NCBI GenBank assembly: GCA_964346075.1
Contig: CAYFTH010000041.1
Span: 1-22,703 of the forward strand
Length of the DNA: 22,703 bases
Direction: 5' to 3'
From: Brumimicrobium sp964346075
GTDB taxonomy: Bacteria > Bacteroidota > Bacteroidia > Flavobacteriales_D > Crocinitomicaceae
The translations under genes and the position numbers were made by a program. Every line of letters starts with the position of its first letter. The stretch's first letter is position 1. The notes beneath the pieces were generated by a model, which searched no databases, was not told where the DNA came from, and saw only the letters and a program-made list of their open reading frames with translations. Below, in pieces: positions 7,530-14,654 of this stretch.

Positions 7530-8732
7530 TTATGTCAATTCCTCTACTGACTGCACTACTGCATCGATAACCGTATTTACCTGATCATCCGTTAAATCAT
7601 AATAAACAGGAAGCGAAATTTCATTGGAGTAACGTTCCAGAGCAATGGGATAATCTGATATACTAAAATCACGGCGTTTGTAAGCTGTCAATAAAGGCAG
7701 TGGTTGAAAATGCACATTAACAGCTACTCCCCTTTCTGCAACAGATTCAACAATAGCGTCACGCGTAGCTTCATCAATAGCTGGTATCCGAATTTGATAC
7801 AGATGATAAGAACTCTCCTTCAGGGGTGTTTTATAAACTGGTAGTTCTGCCCAGTCACACTTTGAAAAAGCCGTTGTATAAAGCTCGAATATTTCCGCTC
7901 TCCTTTTTAAATTGGAGGAATAACGACGTAATTCCACCAACCCTATCGCCGCTTGAATGTCCGTCATATTGCATTTAAACCCAGGCTCTACTACATCATA
8001 TTTCCAGGCACCTTTTTTCGTTTTTGCCAGTGCATCTTTGGATTGACCGTGGAGTATTTTAACACAAAATGCTTTGTAAATCGCTTCATGATCAAATGAA
8101 TCGGGAAGTTGAAAACAGATGGCTCCACCCTCTGCTGTCGTTAGGTTTTTGACTGCATGAAACGAAAAAACCGTAATATCGGCTACACGACCCACCCGTT
8201 GATCTCCATAGAGCGCACCAAATGAATGTGCAGCATCGGCAATTACGATAGGGCGTCCTAGTTTTTCTTGTAATGCATTGTTCGGTTGAAAAGTCGACCT
8301 CATTTCCTCCGCAAGCTGAATAATTTCATCGTAATCACAAGGAAAACCACCAATATCAACAGGCACGATAGCTTTAGTTCTCGGACTCATGGCTTTTTCT
8401 ATAGCTGTCACGCTAGCGTTAAAATCTTTCGAATCAATATCAACGAGTATCAGTTTCGCTCCGCTGTGTAACACGACATTTCCAGAGGCGCAATAGGTGT
8501 ATGCCGGCAGGATCACCTCATCTCCCGCTCCAATCCCCCACCAATCGAGCAAGACCTGCATGCCGTTCGTCCAGGAATTCACGCAAACTGTGGTTTCACA
8601 ACCGACGTAAGCCGTAATCTCTTTTTCAAACTGTTTAGTGCGCGGCCCCGTAGTAATCCACCCACTCATGAGTGCCTCAGTAACTTCTTTAACCGTCTCT
8701 TCATCTATTCGCGGTGGAGAAAATGGAATCAT
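7530..8732 (-). CDS. DegT/DnrJ/EryC1/StrS-family sugar aminotransferase
   Basis: A 400-residue PLP enzyme of the sugar aminotransferase family (PglE/PseC/ArnB type), which converts a nucleotide keto-sugar into a 4- or 3-amino-sugar using glutamate. It starts with the family hallmark PFSPPRIDEET and SGWITTGPRTKQFE. It has the PLP-phosphate and ring contacts (NSWTNGMQ at 52-59; D166 in IADAAHSFGA) and the Schiff-base lysine K195 in FHAVKNLTTAEGGAI. The C-terminal half has HLYQIRI and NVHFQPLPL motifs typical of the family. The PglC-like gene follows with zero spacing, so the amino-sugar is probably made for that transferase. A PglD-like acetyltransferase, often found with such pairs, is not adjacent. 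The exact sugar cannot be read from sequence. Confidence 0.92.
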   Translation of the reverse strand: MIPFSPPRIDEETVKEVTEALMSGWITTGPRTKQFEKEITAYVGCETTVCVNSWTNGMQVLLDWWGIGAGDEVILPAYTYCASGNVVLHSGAKLILVDIDSKDFNASVTAIEKAMSPRTKAIVPVDIGGFPCDYDEIIQLAEEMRSTFQPNNALQEKLGRPIVIADAAHSFGALYGDQRVGRVADITVFSFHAVKNLTTAEGGAICFQLPDSFDHEAIYKAFCVKILHGQSKDALAKTKKGAWKYDVVEPGFKCNMTDIQAAIGLVELRRYSSNLKRRAEIFELYTTAFSKCDWAELPVYKTPLKESSYHLYQIRIPAIDEATRDAIVESVAERGVAVNVHFQPLPLLTAYKRRDFSISDYPIALERYSNEISLPVYYDLTDDQVNTVIDAVVQSVEELT

Positions 8733-8748
8733 AGAAATGTAATTTTTA

Positions 8749-8778
8749 CAAATGTAATGTTTCCCAACCGTTATTCAA
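8749..8778 (-). promoter_or_regulatory. Near-consensus Bacteroidota promoter of the aminotransferase-PglC operon
   Basis: On the minus strand TTG (8776-8778) is followed after 19 bases by TACATTTG (8749-8756), a full match to TAnnTTTG at standard spacing. Transcription would begin about 10 bases before the ATG at 8732, so the leader is short. This is the best promoter match in the window. Confidence 0.6.
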
Positions 8779-9093
8779 CAACATGACTGAGAATAGCAGC
8801 GTAATGCGCACCTAAAATCCATCTAAGCAAATTTGTCCTGAGAGAAAAACAGTTCAAAAAATGCTTTTTTGGGTTGGTTTTTGTTAAGAGCAAACTTTGA
8901 TTCGTGCAGGCGCGCAAGGATTTGCGCTAGTGTTCATTGAAGGAATTCAGTAGAACCCCAGTGATCCGTTGAAAATCAGAGAAAAACCAATAGACAGGCC
9001 AAGAAAACAGGTTTTCTACAACACATTTTATCCTTCATTATCAAAAAATTGCTTGTCCATTCAGAAGCGCTTGACATAGAAGCATGCGGACAA
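8757..9093. other. Intergenic region without a gene
   Basis: About 340 bases between the PepSY gene end and the aminotransferase promoter hold no credible open frame on either strand. Visible structure: a perfect inverted repeat GCGCAA-GGAT-TTGCGC at 8912-8927, with no T tract; AGAAAAC/GTTTTCT arms near 9002-9017; and TTGTCC/GGACAA arms at 9053-9093. Otherwise it looks like ordinary AT-rich spacer. Confidence 0.45.
9040..9093 (-). terminator. Weak terminator candidate after the PepSY gene
   Basis: Immediately after the stop codon, read on the minus strand, TTGTCC (9088-9093) can pair with GGACAA (9053-9058), followed within a few bases by a run of six T. The loop is long (29 bases) and the stem short, so this is only suggestive. 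Confidence 0.3.
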
Positions 9094-10215
9094 TTACAAC
9101 CTTTTTTTCTTCTTTTTAAATTTTCGCCCCTTCCACATTAAAAAACCCGTAATTGGCAGGCTAGCAATCAACAAGCTGATGATAAAGACCAGAATCTTTC
9201 CAGGTAATCCCAGAATAGAACCCACATGAATATCATAATTGGCTCGCATGACAAAATCAGCAAAAGATCTATTTCGTGTGCTATTCCAAGCGTGATTAAC
9301 CTCCAAAGCATCCATTGTATTTGGGTCGAAGTAATAGTAATCTACATCGTAATAGGTTTCCTCCGTTGGGTTAGCATTCACTGCAATTGCTTCTTTTTGG
9401 GACTCTGCAGGGTGCAGCTCAATCGAATGCGCGTCAGAAAACTGTTCATTCATTTTACCCCAGGCAAGGTCAATAGGCGCGTCGTCCTGCTGAATTGTGT
9501 CTCCGGAATATTTCGACTCTGGATTGTAATAATCGACATACTCATCTCCACCTGATATTGTGTAATAATACGCCTTTTTAAACCAAATAAATCCAAAGAC
9601 AAGACCTGTAACGATTAAGAATAAAGCAACTACAGAAGCATACATTCCCAAAATGGAATGCAAATCATAGTTTCTCCTGCGCCATCGTGCTTTTTTCTTA
9701 ACCACAAATTTATTTTTTTTCCACTGGTTTTTCTTTGGCCACCAAAGGTACAACCCAGAAAGAATAACAAATCCGAAAACTAAAGTAGCAGATGAAACGA
9801 CTGTTCTTCCGATTGCTATTGGTAACCACAAATACATGTGACCCTCCAGAACAAAGGGGAAAAAGCCTTTGAGTTCATCTTTAATATTCAAAACACGACC
9901 TGTTTCAGGATTGATATAAACGGTGTAGTAGTATTCGTCTGCGACACTGAAGTAAATCACTTTAGTCGATCGACTGTCTTTCAAGTACTCAACAGAGTGT
10001 AGATGTTTATTCGGCAAAGTATCATTGGCAATATCAATTATTTTCGATGGAGCAAGGTGCGGTTCATTTGTTGCATGATAAAAACGGTAAGCATACAAAG
10101 CATCCTGAATTTCGTACTGGAAGGCATAAATTGCTCCTGTTAAAGCGACAATAAAAACGATAGGCCCGGAAATAAATCCGAGCCATCGATGTATTTTTTT
10201 TATTTTCTTTTTCAT
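9094..10215 (-). CDS. PepSY-associated transmembrane protein, iron-uptake partner
   Basis: A 373-residue inner-membrane protein of the PepSY_TM family. Members are often encoded beside siderophore receptors, and some take part in reductive release of iron from ferric siderophores. It has four hydrophobic segments (about 11-34, 128-159, 187-213 and 331-361) separated by two periplasmic PepSY-like regions (about 50-115 and 225-325). Each membrane segment has an associated histidine: H9 in IHRWLGF, H125 in EGHMYLW, H186 in LHSILGMY and H330 in YDIHVGSILG. These are candidate haem-b ligands as proposed for related reductases. The C-terminus is a lysine-rich cytoplasmic tail. Its ATG is six bases downstream of the TonB receptor stop, so the two are almost surely co-transcribed and iron-regulated; I cannot point to a Fur box. 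Confidence 0.85.
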   Translation of the reverse strand: MKKKIKKIHRWLGFISGPIVFIVALTGAIYAFQYEIQDALYAYRFYHATNEPHLAPSKIIDIANDTLPNKHLHSVEYLKDSRSTKVIYFSVADEYYYTVYINPETGRVLNIKDELKGFFPFVLEGHMYLWLPIAIGRTVVSSATLVFGFVILSGLYLWWPKKNQWKKNKFVVKKKARWRRRNYDLHSILGMYASVVALFLIVTGLVFGFIWFKKAYYYTISGGDEYVDYYNPESKYSGDTIQQDDAPIDLAWGKMNEQFSDAHSIELHPAESQKEAIAVNANPTEETYYDVDYYYFDPNTMDALEVNHAWNSTRNRSFADFVMRANYDIHVGSILGLPGKILVFIISLLIASLPITGFLMWKGRKFKKKKKRL

Positions 10216-10221
10216 TAATGA

Positions 10222-12597
10222 TTAAAAGTTGTAATTGAGTCCAATACTTACAGATCGTAACATTTGAGGTGTGATTGTCGACCATCCAGAATAATAGTAA
10301 TCATTGGTTACATTATTCACTTTTAAATTAATTGACACCCTTTCCGTTCTATAAAAGAGCGATCCATCAACGATATGGTATGCCGGCAAGGCAAATGTTC
10401 CAATGTTATCGCGGTTCAACGTTAAATGTTGTCCTGCGGCATTTCCTCCTACTCCTATACCAAAACCTTTCAATATTCCAGCGGGTAAAGTATAACTAAC
10501 CCAATAATTATATAGATTGGCAGGTCCTGCTTCTTCTGGGCGCATGTTCAAATACCCGGCATCAGGATTATCCTCTGTCACTTTAGACTCATTGTAGCTC
10601 GCTCCAGCAATGATATTTAAACCGTCTACGGGATTTGCAGTTAGCGAAATTTCAATGCCACTGCTCTCTACTTCACCGCGCTGAATTTTGTTATTGACAT
10701 TATCTGGATCCTGCATCAACTTGTTACTAACAGTAATATTATAATAACTAGCAGATAGCGCCAATCGCTTATTGAAGATATCCGTTTTTAAGCCGGCCTC
10801 ATACTGGTTAGCTTGTTCAGGATCAAATAATTCGAATCGTACGTTTGATCCATCGGCGTCTGCAACCTGTTGTGGGGCAATATTTGAGAACCCATTCATA
10901 TAATTCGAAAATATAGATAACTCGTCTTCAATAATTTGATATACAGCCCCAAATTTAGGAGAGATCGCAAACTGTCCATCCGGCTGTTCTTCTTTCCACA
11001 CATCAGAACTATTCCGAAAATTATCTACCCGAACGCTTGCCATTGCTGATAATTTATCGGTAAAATTCATCACATCTGAAACATAGGCACTCATCACCTC
11101 TGTTGACCCCATCATATTTCCTGCAAAGTTTCCTGCGAGTAAGTCATCTACTCCAGAACGCGTGAGATCCCCAGTATCTTCCTGCGAATTCAAGTTCACC
11201 GTACCATTCGCTACCCACGAAGAGCTCGAAGTTTGCTGCTCTGAACGATAATAATCAATACCAGCCACCAACTTATTTTCTATAAAACCAATATCAAAAT
11301 TACCGATGAAATTCTGTTGAACGTCCAATGTTCTATTCTCTCCTTTTTGGTATGAAATAAAGCGCGAGTAGTTCTGTGCTTGACCATCTTGCGCAAATAA
11401 GTAATGATAATATCCATCTTGTTGAGTTACGTTAGAGGAAAGAATGGTCTGAGAAGTCCAGTTATCCGAAATTTCATAGTACGATTGTGCCTGAATACCA
11501 TAGGACGGGTTTCTCATAGAAAGGTCTTCAGAAGTATAAGAGTTGCGGTAGTTTTGCTCAAACAATTCCATCGAATTTGTCGTCAATGGTGCATTTCTAT
11601 TCAAGAAAATCATCGGTGCATTAACAGATTCAGCTTCTCTTATTTCGGTATTGATGACAAATCGCCACTTATCGGATGCTTCAAAAGAGAAAGAAGGTGC
11701 TAGAAAGAACGACTCTCCACCACCAGCATCCTGGAAATGTGCGCGTTTGTCGTAAGCTCCAACAATCCGCATACTTGCATTTTCAGATAACGGGTTGTTG
11801 ATGTCAAGAGTCAAGCGGTTTTGACCAAAATTTCCTGCTACATATCCTACTGATCCGCCAAATTGTTCAAACGGCTTTTTTGTTGTGATGTTGATAAGTC
11901 CTCCATAGGAAATGACGGCACTTCCAAACAACGTTCCCGAAGGTCCCTTGATCACATCGATAGTTTCTATGTTGGCGGGATCCAATCCAGCACTCGTCAA
12001 ATTGGGAACTCCATTGACCAATGTCGGTTGAACAGAAAAACCACGCATCGTGTAATATGCTGCACCATCTCCTGATCGTCCGGTAGACTCCCATAATTGG
12101 GTAACACCCGTAGCATTTTTGAGGCCTTGCTCCACAGTTGTTGCGACTTGCTCTTCGAGAAGTTCTTTTGGAACCGATTGATAGACTTGTGGATTTTCTA
12201 TTTGTTTTAGCGGCATCTTCGCCACCGTGTTGTTTTGGGATCGGTGATAGCGGTTGCGGTAAACTCCCTGCACAACTACCTCCTCATACGTTTTCATAGA
12301 CTCTTCCAGCTTGAAGTCGTGCTCCGTAGTCTCATTGGCAGAAATGGTTACTTTCTGTACCACTTTGTTCAATCCGTTCAAATAAGCAACTGCCTCGTAC
12401 TCCCCCGGAGTAATGTTTCCGATACGATAAGTACCATCATCTTTCGAGACATCTCCCTTGTTTAACCTTTTTAAACTCACTTTTACAAACGGCGCTGGAT
12501 TGCCATCTGAAGTTCTTACAACTCCCTTTAACGCCCCTTTTTGAGCGACAAGCTGACTTGAAATCAGCATTACTAAAATGAATAATTTTGTTCTCAT
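10222..12597 (-). CDS. TonB-dependent siderophore-type outer-membrane receptor
   Basis: A 791-residue outer-membrane receptor. Residues 1-19 are a signal peptide (cleavage near VAQ|K). Residues about 20-97 form a carboxypeptidase-regulatory-like beta-sandwich (GVVRTSDGNPAPFVKV ... DDGTYRIGNITPGEY), a Bacteroidota-style extension. Residues about 128-240 are the plug, with MRGFSVQPTLVNGVPN and the signature IDVIKGPSGTLFG (213-225). The rest is the beta-barrel, with SIFSNYMNGFSN and FDPEQANQYEAGLKTD motifs, ending in an aromatic residue (SIGLNYNF) as outer-membrane barrels do. Length, plug motif and the PepSY neighbour point to ferric siderophore uptake (FhuE/FoxA-like group) energised by TonB-ExbBD; the ligand is unknown. 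The ATG at 12597 is supported by the signal peptide and a promoter just upstream. Confidence 0.93.
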   Translation of the reverse strand: MRTKLFILVMLISSQLVAQKGALKGVVRTSDGNPAPFVKVSLKRLNKGDVSKDDGTYRIGNITPGEYEAVAYLNGLNKVVQKVTISANETTEHDFKLEESMKTYEEVVVQGVYRNRYHRSQNNTVAKMPLKQIENPQVYQSVPKELLEEQVATTVEQGLKNATGVTQLWESTGRSGDGAAYYTMRGFSVQPTLVNGVPNLTSAGLDPANIETIDVIKGPSGTLFGSAVISYGGLINITTKKPFEQFGGSVGYVAGNFGQNRLTLDINNPLSENASMRIVGAYDKRAHFQDAGGGESFFLAPSFSFEASDKWRFVINTEIREAESVNAPMIFLNRNAPLTTNSMELFEQNYRNSYTSEDLSMRNPSYGIQAQSYYEISDNWTSQTILSSNVTQQDGYYHYLFAQDGQAQNYSRFISYQKGENRTLDVQQNFIGNFDIGFIENKLVAGIDYYRSEQQTSSSSWVANGTVNLNSQEDTGDLTRSGVDDLLAGNFAGNMMGSTEVMSAYVSDVMNFTDKLSAMASVRVDNFRNSSDVWKEEQPDGQFAISPKFGAVYQIIEDELSIFSNYMNGFSNIAPQQVADADGSNVRFELFDPEQANQYEAGLKTDIFNKRLALSASYYNITVSNKLMQDPDNVNNKIQRGEVESSGIEISLTANPVDGLNIIAGASYNESKVTEDNPDAGYLNMRPEEAGPANLYNYWVSYTLPAGILKGFGIGVGGNAAGQHLTLNRDNIGTFALPAYHIVDGSLFYRTERVSINLKVNNVTNDYYYSGWSTITPQMLRSVSIGLNYNF

Positions 12598-12614
12598 TGT
12601 TTATAAATTTTGTG

Positions 12615-12645
12615 CAAAAATCTTATTTAGATTCATTCTTAACAA
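12615..12645 (-). promoter_or_regulatory. Candidate promoter of the receptor-PepSY operon
   Basis: Minus strand TTG (12643-12645), 20 bases, then GATTTTTG (12615-12622), seven of eight to TAnnTTTG. Transcription would start only about 10 bases before the receptor ATG. Iron regulation is expected from gene content, but no clear Fur-type palindrome was identified. Confidence 0.4.
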
Positions 12646-12762
12646 TACCTTGTTTAGGGTATTTTTTACCAAGTTCGTTGCTAGGGATTGATAAGTCGTT
12701 GAAATCTAACAACATCCGATCTGGACAAATCTAAAAAGTGAAAAGTTCAAAAAATCAATTGG

Positions 12763-12779
12763 GAGATATCCGTTATCTC
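12763..12779. repeat. Short inverted repeat upstream of corA remnant
   Basis: GAGATA, five bases, TATCTC. The perfect six-base arms lie 47 bases before the ATG of the corA remnant and about 165 bases from the divergent receptor start. It could be an operator for either transcript or a chance palindrome; it has no T tract and is not a terminator. Confidence 0.25.
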
Positions 12780-12825
12780 TAAAAAGATCGAAAAAACAAG
12801 AAATATTTCTATATTCAACAAAATT

Positions 12826-13345
12826 ATGGAATCAATTGATCAAAATAATAGTAGTTCTTCGAGTCCGATAGGTATGGCTACAGGTTCTCTTTTGTTTACG
12901 GGAGAACAGAAAATGGATACGCCGCAGATTGATTTAACAGCTTACAAAAGTCAACAACACAAAACCTCCTCTTACGACAGCATTGAAAAAACTTGAGAAA
13001 CTCGAATCCAACTACATCGAAAGTGAAACGAAATTATTTGTTCGGGATTTATACGACCATACGATACAAGTCATTGAAACGATCGAGGTTTTTCGTGAAT
13101 CAGCTAGTGGGTTACTGGATTTGTACATGAACAGTATTTCGAATCGCATGAACAATGTAATGAAAGTACTCACCAATGTTTCGACTATTTTTATACCACT
13201 CACGTTTATTGCAGGCGTGTATGGCATGAACTTCCAGCATATGCCCGAGCTCGAATACAGAAACGGATATTGGTTTGTCTTGCTTTTTATGGTGCTTATT
13301 TCGATCATAATGATTATCTTTTTCAAGCGAAAAAAATGGATATGA
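12826..13345 (+). pseudogene. corA: corA-family magnesium/cobalt transporter with internal deletion
   Basis: Two pieces of one CorA-type channel gene are joined out of frame. The first reads from ATG 12826 to a TGA at 12994-12996 and encodes a CorA-like N-terminus (GMATGSLLFTGEQKMDTPQIDL). In the next frame, open from about 12960 to a TGA at 13343-13345, lies the CorA C-terminus: the end of the long stalk helix (LFVRDLYDHTIQVIETIEV), TM1 with the selectivity motif GMN (IFIPLTFIAGVYGMN), TM2, and the basic tail FKRKKW. Roughly 200 residues of the cytoplasmic domain and stalk, normal in about 350-residue homologues, are missing, and the frame shifts at the junction. The C-terminal frame has no ATG before the membrane part, only a TTG at 12983. 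The stop overlaps the next start (ATGA), marking it as first gene of the rim operon. An assembly error at the junction is possible. Confidence 0.8.
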
Positions 13346-13782
13346 AGCCCCAGAAACAAATAATAGGTAAAGATGATATAGCTGATCTGCCCGCGTTTGA
13401 GCTCGAGAACGTAAAAGTCAAAACGGATTCAGGTGCATACACGTGTACTATACACTGCTCTCACATTGATGAAACATCAGATGGGTTGGAAGTTATTTTT
13501 TTAGCTGAGGATGAACAGGGATTTACAGGCAAAAAGAGAATAATCCCCGTCTATCAGCGGAAAAAAGTGCGCAGTTCAAGTGGAGAGTTACAAGAACGGT
13601 ATATTATTCAAGGTAATATTGTTTTATTTGGCAAGACATATAACACAGAATTTACATTATCACGTCGCGATTTAATGCGATATCCCGTACTTTTGGGGCG
13701 GAAATTGTTGAATCATCGCTTTTTGATTGATACAGCAGAATCGAATAATTCGTATCATATGAAAAATAAAATTAACGCATGA
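13342..13782 (+). CDS. RimB-like retropepsin-fold protein (putative ATP-dependent zinc protease family)
   Basis: A 146-residue protein of the family named 'ATP-dependent zinc protease' (PF05618), whose fold resembles retroviral aspartic proteases. Family motifs: KVKTDSGAYTCTIHC (residues 25-39, DSGA in place of the usual DTGA), VRSSSGELQERYII (76-89), and the RRDLMRYPVLLGRKLL block (108-123) followed by FLID. I chose ATG 13342 because it overlaps the corA stop as ATGA and begins the homologous region. A longer frame starting at 13270 would only read through corA membrane codons in another phase. The stop overlaps the rimK start. In Pseudomonas a homologue, RimB, is encoded with RimK and affects its function. 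Whether it is a protease is not settled, and its substrate here is unknown. Confidence 0.82.
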   Translation: MKPQKQIIGKDDIADLPAFELENVKVKTDSGAYTCTIHCSHIDETSDGLEVIFLAEDEQGFTGKKRIIPVYQRKKVRSSSGELQERYIIQGNIVLFGKTYNTEFTLSRRDLMRYPVLLGRKLLNHRFLIDTAESNNSYHMKNKINA

Positions 13783-14654
13783 AAATTGGTATTCTAAGCA
13801 GAAATGCAAATCTTTATTCAACGCGCCGACTCGTTGAAGCGAGTTTAAAACATGGCCATGAGGTGGATGTTATCGATCACCTCAAGTGTAATATACTCAT
13901 CGAGGAAGAGCAGCCTCAGCTTTATTACAACGATCATTATTTAAAAAATTATGATGCAATCATTCCAAGAATTGGAGCGTCTGTCACCTTTTACGGTACA
14001 GCAGTGGTGCGTCAATTTGAAATGATGGGTGTTTTTTCAGCTGTGCGATCGCGAGGTTTAACAGATTCACGCGATAAACTCCGTTCGTTACAACTCTTAA
14101 CGAAATCGGGAATCGGCATGCCCAAAACGGTATTCACCAATTACTCTAAAAACGTAGAGAGCGTTATCGATTCAGTCGGAGGAGTTCCCGTAGTGATTAA
14201 GTTGCTGGAAGGAACGCAAGGTTTGGGTGTTGTGCTCGCGGATTCGAAAAAGGCAGCAACATCTGTACTCGAGGCTTTTAATGGACTAAAAGCGCGTGTT
14301 ATTGTTCAAGAGTTTATCAAAGAGTCTGCGGGTGCTGATCTACGTGCTTTTGTAGTGGATGGTAAAGTTGTCGGTGCCATGAAGCGTCAAGGTAAGACAG
14401 GAGAATTCCGTTCCAATTTGCATCGCGGAGGATCATCACAAGTGGTTGAATTGAGTGAGGCCGAGGAAAAAACGGCTATTCGATCGGCAAAGGCTTTGAA
14501 TTTAGGCGTAGCTGGAGTAGACATGCTGCAATCAAGTCGCGGACCTTTGGTGCTCGAAGTGAATTCATCTCCCGGACTCGAGGGCATTGAACGGGCAACA
14601 CATCATGATATAGCTGGTGAAATTATCAGTTATGTTGAACGAAATGCACGATAA
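13779..14654 (+). CDS. rimK: RimK, ribosomal protein S6--L-glutamate ligase
   Basis: A 291-residue ATP-grasp ligase close to E. coli RimK over its full length. RimK adds glutamate residues to the C-terminus of ribosomal protein S6 using ATP. The N-terminal domain carries MKIGILSR and IIPRIGASVTFYGTAVVRQFE (61-81). The ATP-grasp part shows RDKLRSLQLL (98-107), VVIKLLEGTQGLGVVLA (138-154; K141 and the glycine-rich loop), VQEFIKE (176-182), FRSNLHRGG (210-218) and the metal-binding end D248, E260 and N262 in GPLVLEVNSSPGLEGIE. It overlaps the RimB-like stop by four bases (ATGA) and its own stop overlaps the next ATG (TAATG), so the three genes are translationally coupled. S6 itself is not in this window. 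Confidence 0.95.
   Translation: MKIGILSRNANLYSTRRLVEASLKHGHEVDVIDHLKCNILIEEEQPQLYYNDHYLKNYDAIIPRIGASVTFYGTAVVRQFEMMGVFSAVRSRGLTDSRDKLRSLQLLTKSGIGMPKTVFTNYSKNVESVIDSVGGVPVVIKLLEGTQGLGVVLADSKKAATSVLEAFNGLKARVIVQEFIKESAGADLRAFVVDGKVVGAMKRQGKTGEFRSNLHRGGSSQVVELSEAEEKTAIRSAKALNLGVAGVDMLQSSRGPLVLEVNSSPGLEGIERATHHDIAGEIISYVERNAR

Noticed and set aside
11404..12465. Plus-strand frames inside the TonB receptor gene
   Set aside because: No recognisable domains; they lie wholly within a long, well-supported gene on the other strand.
13270..13341. Upstream extension of the RimB-like protein by 24 residues
   Set aside because: This stretch codes for CorA transmembrane helix 2 in another frame; family homology starts at 13342, which also gives the ATGA overlap.
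13012..13359. Minus-strand frame over the corA remnant
   Set aside because: Mirror of the CorA coding strand; the opposite strand carries clear CorA motifs including GMN.
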